In this document: piece after piece, positions 19,887 through 28,530 of the stretch
Layout of the letters: each line of letters starts with the position of its first letter
Position numbering within the stretch: the first letter of the stretch is position 1
NCBI RefSeq assembly: GCF_003071345.1
Contig: NZ_QCYK01000002.1
Coordinates: forward strand, 310,001 to 374,000
DNA: 64,000 nt
Direction: 5' to 3'
DNA from: Chitinophaga parva
GTDB taxonomy: Bacteria > Bacteroidota > Bacteroidia > Chitinophagales > Chitinophagaceae
The notes under the pieces: generated by a model
Databases searched by the model: none
What the model was told of the DNA's origin: nothing
Seen by the model: only the letters and a program-made list of their open reading frames with translations
Program-made: the position numbers and the translations under genes

Positions 19887-21224
19887 TCATACCCCAAAAG
19901 GATATGTCTGCGGGGTCTCGTGGCCGTGCGGTTCCAGGTGCAACGGGTGTAATGCTTTAGTGTTATCGAGGTAAATGAATGCGTCGTAACGCATGGGGAT
20001 GACAGAGGGAACATAGTTGCTATATTGCTCATAGATGGGATTGTATATCACCCCTACGGCACGATGGCCAAGGTGATGCTCCATCAGCATGTCATTGCGT
20101 ACCAGGTCGTTCATGATTAATAACTTGTTGTTCTCTCCGGCTGCATGCAGCAGGTATTCCCAGGTTCCTTTTTGTGCCTGTGGCAGCTCCATCTCTTTCA
20201 TTGGGGCACCCCAGGCCCTGGCGGCGGTTACTGAGCCCCTCCAGCTGCCAAACCCGACCAGCACCACCCCTTTGTCGTGATGCTCCAACCGGGCCAGTTC
20301 CCCGATATTGTACATTCCTTCATTGGTCATGTCCGTTGCCCTGGCATCCCCTACGTGTGTATTATGAGCCCACACAATGGCTTTGGCATCCTTTCCATGA
20401 AAGGTCAGCAGCCGTTCCAGTGTATCAGCCATGTGGCGGTCCCGGACATTCCAGCTGTGGGGGCCGCCGGTGACCATGGCCCGGTAATATTTTTCCGCAT
20501 TGACAGCCACCAGGGCATTCTGTTCTGTGCTGAACACATTTTCATGATCCGTATTGTACGTTGGAAGCCGCCGCTGAATTTCACTCAATAATTCGACCAC
20601 TTCCTTCTGACAAAGGTCGGGAACAAATTGCGCGGCCCTTGCGTAGGAGCTACCTTCTTCTTTTCGATACGGTTCAAAGCAGCGAATGGCATTTTGGGCA
20701 ACTTTAAGCGCAGCAGGATCGACCCTTTTAAGGTACTGCATGATATTCTCAATGCTCTCCCAAAGACTGTACACATCCAGTCCATAGAAGCCAACTTTGC
20801 TATTGGCAGCAAGACCGGTATTATGCTCCAGCATCCAGTCGGCCAACGCTACTATTTCCCAGTTAGCCCACATCCAGGTGGGCCAGCGCCGGAACGTCTG
20901 CAATTCCTTGAAAGCGCTCTTGCTCTCCTGGTTGTATCCTTTTATAAACCGGTTGAGGCGGTAGCATTCCGGCCAGTCCCCCTCCACGGCAATAAAATTG
21001 AATCCCTTTTCTTCAATGAGGCGTTTGGAAATATGTGCCCGCCACATATAGTATTCATGTGTCCCATGGCTGGCTTCGCCCAGCATAACGACGCGCGCAT
21101 CCCCTATCCTGTCCATCAAGGGACCCAGGTCTGCCTTGCTGTGCAGCGGATAATGCGATTGCCGGATGGCTGTGATTGCTTCTGTTTCATCGAAGGATAC
21201 CTGTTTGTTGAAATAGTGTCTCAT
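19887..21224 (-). CDS. Erythromycin-esterase-like protein
   Basis: Member of the EreA/EreB-like hydrolase superfamily, 445 residues. Visible motifs are LGEASHGTHEYY with the conserved His near residue 50, AVEGDWPECYR, IVWAHNTHVGDA and GFGSWRGSV. Most chromosomal members do not confer macrolide resistance and their substrate is unknown, so the name gives the family only. It is the first gene of a three-gene minus-strand operon whose promoter region holds two Fnr-type boxes shared with the divergent nitroreductase gene. In Mycobacterium tuberculosis a related domain is part of the DosR-regulated Rv2030c (from memory). Confidence 0.87.
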   Translation of the reverse strand: MRHYFNKQVSFDETEAITAIRQSHYPLHSKADLGPLMDRIGDARVVMLGEASHGTHEYYMWRAHISKRLIEEKGFNFIAVEGDWPECYRLNRFIKGYNQESKSAFKELQTFRRWPTWMWANWEIVALADWMLEHNTGLAANSKVGFYGLDVYSLWESIENIMQYLKRVDPAALKVAQNAIRCFEPYRKEEGSSYARAAQFVPDLCQKEVVELLSEIQRRLPTYNTDHENVFSTEQNALVAVNAEKYYRAMVTGGPHSWNVRDRHMADTLERLLTFHGKDAKAIVWAHNTHVGDARATDMTNEGMYNIGELARLEHHDKGVVLVGFGSWRGSVTAARAWGAPMKEMELPQAQKGTWEYLLHAAGENNKLLIMNDLVRNDMLMEHHLGHRAVGVIYNPIYEQYSNYVPSVIPMRYDAFIYLDNTKALHPLHLEPHGHETPQTYPFGV

Positions 21225-21389
21225 AATCAGATGATTTTGGGAGTGGGACGTCGTCCGCAGGAAGCATTTCCGACCAGGAGGCCGCTGTTTTTTCTTACCG
21301 GGCGGTGCTGAATGTCTTTGTTCAAATTAAAACATGTATTTCCATTTTACAGTGAGCATTATCAAAGCGGGGAATGATCGAGATCCTCA

Positions 21390-21403
21390 TTGATTTTTAT
21401 CAA
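21390..21403. promoter_or_regulatory. Perfect Fnr-type box (TTGATTTTTATCAA)
   Basis: The sequence is an exact match to TTGAT-N4-ATCAA and is extended to a 16-base palindrome by A and T on the outside. It lies 166 bases upstream of the minus-strand erythromycin-esterase-like gene and 84 bases upstream of the nitroreductase gene. The likely regulator is a Crp/Fnr-family protein sensing oxygen or redox; none is encoded in this window. No good -7 match was found for the minus direction. Confidence 0.75.
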
Positions 21404-21411
21404 TACTACGA

Positions 21412-21455
21412 TTGATGATGATCATCTTGGGTCAAAGGATTTATGAATAGCTTCA
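21412..21455 (+). promoter_or_regulatory. Second Fnr-type box and -7 element of the nitroreductase promoter
   Basis: TTGATgatgATCAT at 21412-21425 has one mismatch to the Fnr consensus and its centre lies 22 bases, about two helical turns, from the perfect box. A partial -7 element TAGCTTCA at 21448-21455 gives an expected start site near 21460, which places the box centre near -41.5. The gene begins at 21487. Confidence 0.6.
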
Positions 21456-21486
21456 ATAGTGATTTTTTTACTTAAATCAACCGATC

Positions 21487-22113
21487 ATGGAATTTACAGT
21501 TGATACCGAAATCGTGAAGGCTACAGCAACCGGAAAGGTCATTTACGACAGGCGCGCTGTCAGAAAATACAAACACAAAGCCCTCAGCAAGAACTTAATT
21601 GAACAACTGTTGCAGGCGGGATGTATGGCACCTTCCGCCATGAATAAACAACCGTGGCACTTTTATGTGCTCACAGATAGCGACATTATAAAATCTTTCT
21701 CAAGGGAAATAGCCAAGGTAGCACTGAAGGACGTACTTGAATCCGGTGTAAAGCCAGCCATAAAGGCCGCTGCTGGTCTTTTTCAGTTTTCCAAAAAATT
21801 CAATTACCATATTATAGAAGACCCTGTTTTCTATGGCGCCCCGGCAGTGATCTTTCTGACTACTAACCGGGATGATGAATGGGCTGCTTTAGATACCGGC
21901 ATGTGCGCCCAGAACATCATGCTCGCAGCAAAGGCCATAGGGATTGACAGCTGCCCGGTAGGCTTCGGGAGATATGTGGAAAAGACGAAAATATTTTCCA
22001 AACTGCATGTTCCCGCATCCGAAAAAGTGCAGCTGGCCATTATACTGGGTTATGGTGACGAATCGCCCGTGGTGCATGAGCGGATCAGTAATAACGTGTT
22101 GTTCATCGAATAA
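21487..22113 (+). CDS. Nitroreductase-family FMN oxidoreductase
   Basis: FMN-dependent NAD(P)H oxidoreductase of 208 residues. The family motifs are DRRAVRKYKHKALSKN (FMN phosphate contact), QAGCMAPSAMNKQPWHFYVL and, near the end, MCAQNIMLAAKAIGIDSCPVG followed by LAIILGYGDE (first and last parts only shown). It stands alone downstream of the two Fnr-type boxes and is divergent from the erythromycin-esterase operon. A hairpin at 22135 follows the stop. Probable cytoplasmic redox enzyme of the low-oxygen cluster; the natural substrate is unknown. Confidence 0.9.
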   Translation: MEFTVDTEIVKATATGKVIYDRRAVRKYKHKALSKNLIEQLLQAGCMAPSAMNKQPWHFYVLTDSDIIKSFSREIAKVALKDVLESGVKPAIKAAAGLFQFSKKFNYHIIEDPVFYGAPAVIFLTTNRDDEWAALDTGMCAQNIMLAAKAIGIDSCPVGFGRYVEKTKIFSKLHVPASEKVQLAIILGYGDESPVVHERISNNVLFIE

Positions 22114-22134
22114 ACCACGCACCTGGAAAAGATC

Positions 22135-22169
22135 TTCGGCAGGCCGGTTCACCGAACCGGCCTGCCGAA
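22135..22169. terminator. Long perfect hairpin after the nitroreductase gene
   Basis: Two 16-base arms (22135-22150 and 22154-22169) pair perfectly around the loop ACC. It starts 22 bases after the stop codon. There is no clear T-run, so it may act as a transcript-end stabiliser or a two-way boundary rather than a classic terminator. Confidence 0.65.
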
Positions 22170-22251
22170 CCCGTGGTATGGTTGTGTTCCGATGAGCCTC
22201 TTTTGTAACCGGGCATGCTATGCCGGTAAACGGAGGGTGGACCGCTCCTGA

Positions 22252-22722
22252 TCACTCAACGATTTGCATTCCTGATTTCAGATAAAGCCTGATAGCAGCT
22301 ATGTTCCCTTCCTCCACTTTCAGGTCGACCGTTTTAGCTCCCCGGTCATGAAACATTGCATAGACATGTAAAAGTAGCGATGCACCGATTCCTTGGTTGC
22401 GCCTGCGGGGGTGAACGACCAGGTCTTTCACAAATGCACTGGTCCAGCATTGCGCAACTGCGACAATGCCTTCTTTATCCTTTGCCAGGAAGCAGAGCGA
22501 AGCATCGAATTCGGGATCAGATAGAAGAGCCGGCCACCAGTCTGCAAATGCTGGTACCGATCCACCACCATTTTGATACCCCAGGATAAGGAGGTCATGT
22601 ACCTCCTTTGCTATACCCGGCACCAGTCCGGTAAGGTGGATATCTGCCGGCCAGGATGGAGCATCAAACGGATGACTTAGCAGCTTTCGCATGCGAAATA
22701 TTTGAACACCGGAAGCAGACAT
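22252..22722 (-). CDS. GNAT-family N-acetyltransferase
   Basis: Predicted acetyl-CoA-dependent acetyltransferase of 156 residues. The acetyl-CoA-binding motif A is clear (VKDLVVHPRRRNQGIGASLLLH) and is followed by motif B (TVDLKVEEGNIAAIRLYLKSGM); both are quoted only in part elsewhere. The N-terminal 60 residues (PFDAPSWPADIHLTGL) resemble sugar or small-molecule GNATs, but the substrate cannot be told. It appears monocistronic. Confidence 0.82.
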   Translation of the reverse strand: MSASGVQIFRMRKLLSHPFDAPSWPADIHLTGLVPGIAKEVHDLLILGYQNGGGSVPAFADWWPALLSDPEFDASLCFLAKDKEGIVAVAQCWTSAFVKDLVVHPRRRNQGIGASLLLHVYAMFHDRGAKTVDLKVEEGNIAAIRLYLKSGMQIVE

Positions 22723-23044
22723 TTAAATTTTTCCTTTTGGCATTAATATACATTTTTACACCCAAATCCAGGTGTTTTAGATTTTCGTAGATCAGGCTAC
22801 GCAGCCCAATATGGGAGATGGGGCTGCAAAACAGTCTTTAGTTTTTCAAAGCACACTTAATAGAGGTAGCTGCCAAAATCCCCCACATATGAACCAGCGG
22901 ACAACCTTCACAATTTTTTGTACTGTAACAGGTAATGATTTGCCTACAGCCGTTCACAATAATTCCTGCCCAACGATAGCGCTCCCACTGTTGAAAAAAG
23001 CCTCGATCGATGAGCATTACTAAAACTTTTCATGAACTGTGAAT
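22723..23044. other. Intergenic region, nothing recognised
   Basis: About 320 AT-rich bases between two minus-strand genes. A 70-codon plus-strand frame here has no protein-like features. The region should hold the promoter of the GNAT gene; no repeat, RNA gene or strong hairpin was seen. Confidence 0.45.
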
Positions 23045-23722
23045 TTATATCAAATATTTCTTCATATTCCCAAGTACAATTTCATATCCGGCGGGAAGTA
23101 AATGAGCTCCATCAAATGTGAGTTCTTTTCTCACATTCCCGTCAGCACCGGCTAGGCCGGCATTGACGTCTATGAATTGGTAACCGTTCCGTTTTGCTAC
23201 TTGTTCAACTTTGATATTTGCTGCTTTCAGTAGCCCGTTGGAGCGGTGCGCATAAAACTGGTCATTTTCTTGCTTTTCTTCGCTGCCGAAACCGTCCACC
23301 GTATTGATCGGAAAATACTTCATCACGTAGACAGCGGTGCCTGGTAGTTTCGCTTTGATCTGGTGTAAGATCTTGTCGTAGTTTGCAAGGAAAATATCTT
23401 CCCGGATATTAAAACCGATATCGTTTGAACCGATATTGATGAAAATTTTGCTTGGCGCCAGGTCAAATATCAGCGTGTCTATATGATTAAGCAGGTCTGC
23501 AGTTGTCGTCGCCCGCACGCCCCGGTTATAAATTACTTTATCCAAATTAAGATCTTGTTGCAGCTGATCAATGGGGAAGATTTCCATCGATGACGAACCA
23601 ACAAAAAGGATCTGACCTTTTTTTGCGGTTTGATTTTCTACAGCATAGCTGGTTAAAATATCATGTTGAAATTTAATGATATCCGGATGTAGATTCGTGA
23701 GTTCAGTGGCTTTGTCTGGCAT
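23045..23722 (-). CDS. SGNH/GDSL-type hydrolase
   Basis: Predicted cytoplasmic esterase or lipase-like hydrolase, 225 residues without a signal peptide. The SGNH blocks are FVGSSSMEIF (nucleophile Ser), NRGVRATTT (Gly), INIGSNDIG (Asn) and TFDGAHLLPAGY (Asp and His). It resembles the GDSL family 2 proteins of Bacteroidota. It lies about 80 bases after the flavin monooxygenase gene on the same strand and could be co-transcribed with it. Confidence 0.85.
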   Translation of the reverse strand: MPDKATELTNLHPDIIKFQHDILTSYAVENQTAKKGQILFVGSSSMEIFPIDQLQQDLNLDKVIYNRGVRATTTADLLNHIDTLIFDLAPSKIFINIGSNDIGFNIREDIFLANYDKILHQIKAKLPGTAVYVMKYFPINTVDGFGSEEKQENDQFYAHRSNGLLKAANIKVEQVAKRNGYQFIDVNAGLAGADGNVRKELTFDGAHLLPAGYEIVLGNMKKYLI

Positions 23723-23800
23723 ACTTTTTTTCTGTTGATTCGGTCTGTCTTAGGTGGTGGTCGTTTCCTTTTAGTTCGTTTACTCCCGGCGACTCATTTT

Positions 23801-24964
23801 TTACGCCGTTGTCCTTTTGAAAAATTCAACTATCCTGTCCTGCGCATCGTCGGCGTGCATCCATTCCACCATTTCAAATGATGTCGCCGCCTCTTGTGCG
23901 GCGCGTTCACGCATGACTGTTTCATAAGCTGCAATGGCTGTTTGTGTGTCTTTAAAATATTCATTAGTGAGACATTCACTTAATTCAAGCGCATCAAGCA
24001 TCGCCAGATTTACCCCTTCACCGGAAGGCGCCATGATGTGAGCCGCATCTCCAAGTAAAGTCAGGTTGGATTTTGCCTCCCAGGTTTGGTCTAAAGGAAT
24101 GGAATATTGCGGTCGTATCAATACCGGGAGATCAGTATTTTCGAAAAGCTCAAACCATATACCGCCCCAGTCCGCAAATGCTGTTTTGAACCATTGCCTC
24201 ATTTGTGTGCTGTCTGAAAAATTGATTCCACTGTTGTTTGCCCGGGCTCCGTCAATTTTAATACTGATGTAGAAGTCTATGCTGCTGTCTCCTTTCGCCG
24301 AGATGTGCAGATATTTTCCTGCGTTGTGTACATATATTTTACCGCCTTGCAACAACTCATTGATGCGGGGCGCCTTCATTTTTGCGTTCCCAACATTTCC
24401 TTGCAGAATGGTAATGCCGGCATAGTATGGTTGGATTGGTGTGACAAACGGACGAACTTTAGAGTTGCCTCCATCGGCTCCAATGACAATGTCTGCCAAA
24501 ACTGTTGCGCCGTTCCTGAACTCAATTGCCCATTGCGCACCGGCTGGTGTCATATGCACGAATTGACTGTTCCACACCACTATATCCGGCGAAAGGGAAT
24601 TCAGTAAAAGGTTACGTAAATCGCTTCTGTCGATTTCTGGTCTGGCATTAGGACTGTCAAAATCAATTTCAGTCGTTTCTTTTTCGTGTTCGTCAAAAAG
24701 GATGTTGCCCATCTTATCCACCACACGCCCTTTTTCTGCACCTGGCCGGTATGCCCTTTTAAATTCATGGAATAAATCCGCCGCTTTAATAGCTTTTAAG
24801 CCCGAATTTTCGTGCAGGTCAAGTGTTGCACCCTGACTTCGTACATCCCTGTTAAAATCTCTTTCATAGACCTTTACGTCAATTCCTTTTTGTAGCAGTA
24901 ATCGCGCTAATGTCAGCCCGCCAGGGCCACCTCCAATAATGGCAACCTTTTTTTTGTCGATCAT
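23801..24964 (-). CDS. TetX-like FAD-dependent monooxygenase
   Basis: Class A flavoprotein monooxygenase of 387 residues. It shows the dinucleotide-binding motif GGGPGGL, the strand-2 block VYERD, GATLDLHENSG, PEIDRSDLRNLLLNSL and the second FAD motif GDAAHIMAPSGEGVN. These blocks match the tetracycline-inactivating TetX family closely, but the substrate-binding middle (about 170-260) differs, so drug inactivation is not implied. It is divergent from an AraC-type gene 78 bases away, which may regulate it. Confidence 0.85.
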   Translation of the reverse strand: MIDKKKVAIIGGGPGGLTLARLLLQKGIDVKVYERDFNRDVRSQGATLDLHENSGLKAIKAADLFHEFKRAYRPGAEKGRVVDKMGNILFDEHEKETTEIDFDSPNARPEIDRSDLRNLLLNSLSPDIVVWNSQFVHMTPAGAQWAIEFRNGATVLADIVIGADGGNSKVRPFVTPIQPYYAGITILQGNVGNAKMKAPRINELLQGGKIYVHNAGKYLHISAKGDSSIDFYISIKIDGARANNSGINFSDSTQMRQWFKTAFADWGGIWFELFENTDLPVLIRPQYSIPLDQTWEAKSNLTLLGDAAHIMAPSGEGVNLAMLDALELSECLTNEYFKDTQTAIAAYETVMRERAAQEAATSFEMVEWMHADDAQDRIVEFFKRTTA

Positions 24965-25042
24965 GTTATTCGTTTTCCAAACACAAAATTAGTGTTACAT
25001 TTATGGATAAAATAGTTGCTTTTGGTATTAAAATAGTCTGAA

Positions 25043-26002
25043 ATGAAAATTTCGGTCATTGACAAAGGATTAGGTATTGCGGCCCAATTTGCTCAGGCAA
25101 TCGGTGCGAAGACGAGCGGGCGATTTATAAATATTCCTATAAATAAAGGCAGCGGTTATATCACCGGTTTTTCGTGGGGAGGTGATCTGCGGATGATGAT
25201 ACGGAATTATTATTTGCTTGAGGCTGTTTTTGTAGAGCGCACAAACGAATTGGCTGAGGGGCAGGAAAACATCGTAGTGCTGTTGAGTGGAATATTTCCG
25301 CCGTTGGTACATGGCCAGGAGCAGCTATTACCTGAAAGAGCTAGAATCATGATTTGCAGGCATCTGGTGTCTACCATTATGGAAATGCCGTCGAATACCA
25401 GTTTTGGAAGTGTCACAATTGTTATTTCACGCAAGTATCTTCACCAGCTTTTTGGGCATATAAGTCATCCGGTCGTAGCAAATGTCCTAGAAGCAAAGGA
25501 AAATTTTGTGGTGGAGATGGACGTGTCGCCGGAAATTATTGCAACCGCCAGCGAAATGCTGGGGCAACCCGTGCCTGAAAGTTTAGAAAGGCATTATTAC
25601 AAACTGAAGTGCGAGGAACTGCTTTGCTACACCTTCGCCCTGCTTTTGAAACGGGAGGAAATGCCAGCAGTTGGCATCCACATCGATGACATCAAAGCCA
25701 TCTATGCCATCAAAGCACACCTGCAAGCGCACCTTAATGAAGCACCCCATATTGCTGGTTTGGCTAAACAGGCAAAAATGAGTGAGCCGAAATTGCGCAA
25801 GTTATTTAAGCAAATTTTTGGGAGGGGAGTTTTTGAATTCTATCAGTTTTTACGGATGGAAATGGCCGCCAGGTTATTGAAGGACAAAAAACTTACTGTA
25901 TCAGAAGCAGGTTACCAGGTGGGCTTTACGAACCTGAGCCATTTTTCGAGGGTCTTTGCTAAGCATCATGGGATGAAACCGAAACAATACAGCCGGTCAT
26001 AA
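25043..26002 (+). CDS. AraC-family transcriptional regulator
   Basis: DNA-binding regulator of 319 residues. The C-terminal AraC double helix-turn-helix runs from about residue 215 (IAGLAKQAKMSEPKLRKLFKQ, then VSEAGYQVGFTNLSHFSRVFAKHHGMKPKQY; shown as boundaries). The N-terminal 200 residues are a sensor domain of no recognised family. It is divergent from the TetX-like monooxygenase, with only 78 bases between the starts, the usual layout for a regulator of its neighbour. Confidence 0.87.
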   Translation: MKISVIDKGLGIAAQFAQAIGAKTSGRFINIPINKGSGYITGFSWGGDLRMMIRNYYLLEAVFVERTNELAEGQENIVVLLSGIFPPLVHGQEQLLPERARIMICRHLVSTIMEMPSNTSFGSVTIVISRKYLHQLFGHISHPVVANVLEAKENFVVEMDVSPEIIATASEMLGQPVPESLERHYYKLKCEELLCYTFALLLKREEMPAVGIHIDDIKAIYAIKAHLQAHLNEAPHIAGLAKQAKMSEPKLRKLFKQIFGRGVFEFYQFLRMEMAARLLKDKKLTVSEAGYQVGFTNLSHFSRVFAKHHGMKPKQYSRS

Positions 26003-26081
26003 ATTGGTCTGCCTTTTCAAGTGACCTTTTTTATCCAACTTTCATACGCTGCCCGATTACACTTCCATCGTGACCAGTTTG

Positions 26082-26840
26082 TTAGGATTTTGCAACTATA
26101 TTATAAAAATCGTTCATCAAACTAATTCTCCCGTTGGTGGCGAGGTTGATACAGTCAAAGCGTTTGTAGGAGCAGAATGATCCCATGTCTTTATCTCCAT
26201 TGATGAAAATCGCACCAATTAAAATTACATACTTGCAAGGGTAGTTTGTTTTGCTTACCAGTATTTCCATTCTTTCATTAATAGCCTCATACATTACCTC
26301 CGTTGCTTCAAATATCTGGCTGCTGGCCGTTTTTATTCTGTCAGCCTGCTTTAAAAATATTTGCTCAATGGTATTCATCTGGTAGTCCAGGTCCGTAACA
26401 TTGCCAGCTGCAATCTGGTTGTTCAGCAATTTGCTTAATGCGCCCTTTGCAGCGCCGCAACAAGCCGAATTTTCGCTTTGCCCAATGCGGTGGATTTCAC
26501 CGATAGTTCCATCTTTGGTAATGCCAATATGCGGAGCATAGAACACAACCACTGCGCCATCTTCAGGTACATGATGAGCAAAGGCATTCATGCCGGTGAC
26601 GCCTGCAAATGGAAAGCCGTTTAAGCCTCCCATGTGAAACGGTCCCAGCATTTCATAGGCTCTTGGCGGATACTGAATGGCATTTACATCGTCGCAACAC
26701 ATACTATCGGCATGCATTAATTGATTAGGTTTTAAACCTAATTTATATTCAATTACATCCAGTAATCCATTTACAGTGTCTGCCGTTGTATTGGCATTTG
26801 CATACCAGTTTTTTACTGTTTGTAGATGTTGAACGCTCAT
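26082..26840 (-). CDS. LCIB/C-type beta-carbonic anhydrase-like protein
   Basis: Predicted zinc carbonic anhydrase (CO2 hydration) of the family named after the algal limiting-CO2-inducible proteins LCIB and LCIC. In 252 residues the signature blocks are SMCCDDVN (Cys48, Asp50), GGLNGFPFAGVTG, AHHVPEDG (His90), YAPHIGI and SACCGA (Cys127/Cys128), which fits the Cys-His-Cys zinc site of the family. No signal peptide, so cytoplasmic. It is the last gene of a tight operon, 11 bases after the bestrophin gene. The C-terminal part (from about 150) is helical with a Cys-rich end. Activity is inferred; some members are inactive alone. Confidence 0.8.
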   Translation of the reverse strand: MSVQHLQTVKNWYANANTTADTVNGLLDVIEYKLGLKPNQLMHADSMCCDDVNAIQYPPRAYEMLGPFHMGGLNGFPFAGVTGMNAFAHHVPEDGAVVVFYAPHIGITKDGTIGEIHRIGQSENSACCGAAKGALSKLLNNQIAAGNVTDLDYQMNTIEQIFLKQADRIKTASSQIFEATEVMYEAINERMEILVSKTNYPCKYVILIGAIFINGDKDMGSFCSYKRFDCINLATNGRISLMNDFYNIVAKS

Positions 26841-26851
26841 TGTGCTGTTGA

Positions 26852-27859
26852 TTATAAAATAATATTATTTTTTGGTTGTAATGCAGGTGGTAAATCGGTT
26901 TCGCCGAGCATTTCCCTCATATCAATTTCAATAGTTCGGCTCATCTGCGAAATAGGAACATCGTTTGCAGAGCCTTCAAATGGATTTTCGGTGCTTTCGC
27001 CAACTTGTTCCAAAGATGTATAGACCCAGGATATTAAAACGCTGAAAGGAATAACCAGCCAAACCATATTCCCTTTCATAAAGCCATCCAAGCTCTCATT
27101 GAGCTTGTCAAATTCTTTGAGCATACCGAATGGCAAAAGGATACAAAATAGTTTTATGAAGAATGAATTGATGCTGGCAAATTGTCGTGGGTAAGGAAAG
27201 TTCTTGATCCGTTCACTTCGTCCCTGTTGGTCAAAAAAATCTTTGATGGCTTTCTGCATTTCCACGAAACGATAATCTTCGATTTGTTTGTCGTCAAATA
27301 ATTGCTTGGTGGCTTTGCTTTGCAAACTCAAAAGTTGTACGGCTTTATTTCTGGTGGTAAGAATGTATTTTAATTCATTTTCCGAAAGATATTTTTTCAA
27401 TTCATCTTCCAACGAGGTTTCCTTTTCGGGGATAGAATAGTAGGCTTTGTATTCTTCATTATAAGCTTTTCCTGCGGTTTCCCAGGCCCGGCTGTCTCTC
27501 ATGGCATAACGCAACGCCGTAAGCCAGGCAAAATGACGATAAATCAATTCTTTGGATTTTCCCTTATCGGGTATAAAATCCCTGCTCATGGTGCCCCAGG
27601 CCCTGCTGCTGTTTAAAATCGCTCCCCAGATCTGCCGGGCTTCCCAGGTCCTGTTGTAGGTCTGGGTGTTTTTAAATCCAACGATGAAGGCTGTTGCAGT
27701 TCCCAAAAGAGCCACCACTGTCCATGGAATTGCCAGCCATTTTAAGCCTGCCAGTTGATACAAAACCACCGGTACGATCCCGATAATAAGCGTTATGTAA
27801 ATATTCCTCCTTGTCCAAATAAGAAATTCTGAAAGGTTATATGATTTTCCTGAATGCAT
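26852..27859 (-). CDS. Bestrophin-family anion channel
   Basis: Predicted inner-membrane bestrophin (UPF0187) of 335 residues. N-terminal WTRRNIYITLIIGIVPVVLY, the hydrophobic pair near 45-60, GFKNTQTYNRTWEARQIWG and SSRAW are typical; two further membrane helices lie at about 225-275 (FIKLFCILLPFG; MVWLVIPFSVLISWVY). The ESTENPFEGSANDVPIS stretch matches the acidic calcium-clasp/EN-PF-G region of the family. Bacterial bestrophins conduct ions; some eukaryotic ones pass bicarbonate. Its ATG overlaps the stop of the channel gene by one base (TAATG), and the carbonic anhydrase gene follows after 11 bases. Confidence 0.9.
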   Translation of the reverse strand: MHSGKSYNLSEFLIWTRRNIYITLIIGIVPVVLYQLAGLKWLAIPWTVVALLGTATAFIVGFKNTQTYNRTWEARQIWGAILNSSRAWGTMSRDFIPDKGKSKELIYRHFAWLTALRYAMRDSRAWETAGKAYNEEYKAYYSIPEKETSLEDELKKYLSENELKYILTTRNKAVQLLSLQSKATKQLFDDKQIEDYRFVEMQKAIKDFFDQQGRSERIKNFPYPRQFASINSFFIKLFCILLPFGMLKEFDKLNESLDGFMKGNMVWLVIPFSVLISWVYTSLEQVGESTENPFEGSANDVPISQMSRTIEIDMREMLGETDLPPALQPKNNIIL

Positions 27860-28527
27860 TACTTTTCTGTTTTTGAAACGAATTTGCTAATGAGGATGCC
27901 AACCAAAACAACCGAATAAAATTGTCCCGCAATTCCAAAAAAGGATGTTATCAGTTTAGTATGATGTGAATTCGGGGTAATATCGCCAAAACCAATACTT
28001 GTAAGCGTTATAGAACTGAAATAGACCAGGTCCATAAACGTTTCGGCATTACTTGCTGTGCCGATGCCCTTAAAGGAACCAGGATTGTCGTAAAATAGGA
28101 ACTGCAGTAGAAATGTGGCAATTTCTATCAGCAAAAAGTACCCACAGGCGGCAGCCGAAATAATATCTGCATTGATGTAACCAGGCTTAATAAGAAACCT
28201 TAGAATTTCTCCAAAGATAAATGTGAAAAATATTACATATACAATATTCAGAACTGTAAAGTAATGTGGTAAATTGGCCCAAACGATCAAGCCTATTGGC
28301 AAAGCTACCACACAAATAAATAGAATATTGCGTATGATATTTTTCCATTTACCTTTTCCAATAAATACACCGACACTGGCAACGCCCAATATCACCATGT
28401 TTATTGGCCAGATGACGTTCCTGTAAAAAAGTAAGTCTTTCAAAAAAATGCCAATAAAGAGATGTTGAATTAAAGCTAACAGCAATAACTCATACTTACG
28501 TTTATGTAAAAATTCTCTTACTGACAT
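27859..28527 (-). CDS. K+-channel-like membrane protein (Ion_trans_2)
   Basis: Predicted six-helix membrane protein of 222 residues with a pore loop carrying the selectivity filter TSIGFGD before the last helix (FFGIAGQFYSVVLVGILIS). There is no arginine-rich voltage-sensor helix and no cytoplasmic RCK domain. The filter suggests a K+ or non-selective cation channel. It lies 3 bases after the SnoaL-like gene and overlaps the bestrophin start by one base, which suggests coupled cation and anion flux. Confidence 0.85.
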   Translation of the reverse strand: MSVREFLHKRKYELLLLALIQHLFIGIFLKDLLFYRNVIWPINMVILGVASVGVFIGKGKWKNIIRNILFICVVALPIGLIVWANLPHYFTVLNIVYVIFFTFIFGEILRFLIKPGYINADIISAAACGYFLLIEIATFLLQFLFYDNPGSFKGIGTASNAETFMDLVYFSSITLTSIGFGDITPNSHHTKLITSFFGIAGQFYSVVLVGILISKFVSKTEK

Positions 28528-28530
28528 AGA

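Noticed and set aside
19887..21224. Macrolide resistance gene
   Set aside because: The family name comes from EreA/B, but most chromosomal relatives have no such activity and the neighbours point to a stress role.
22811..23023. 70-codon plus-strand frame
   Set aside because: Random-looking Cys/Thr/Asn-rich product, no start context and no relatives seen.
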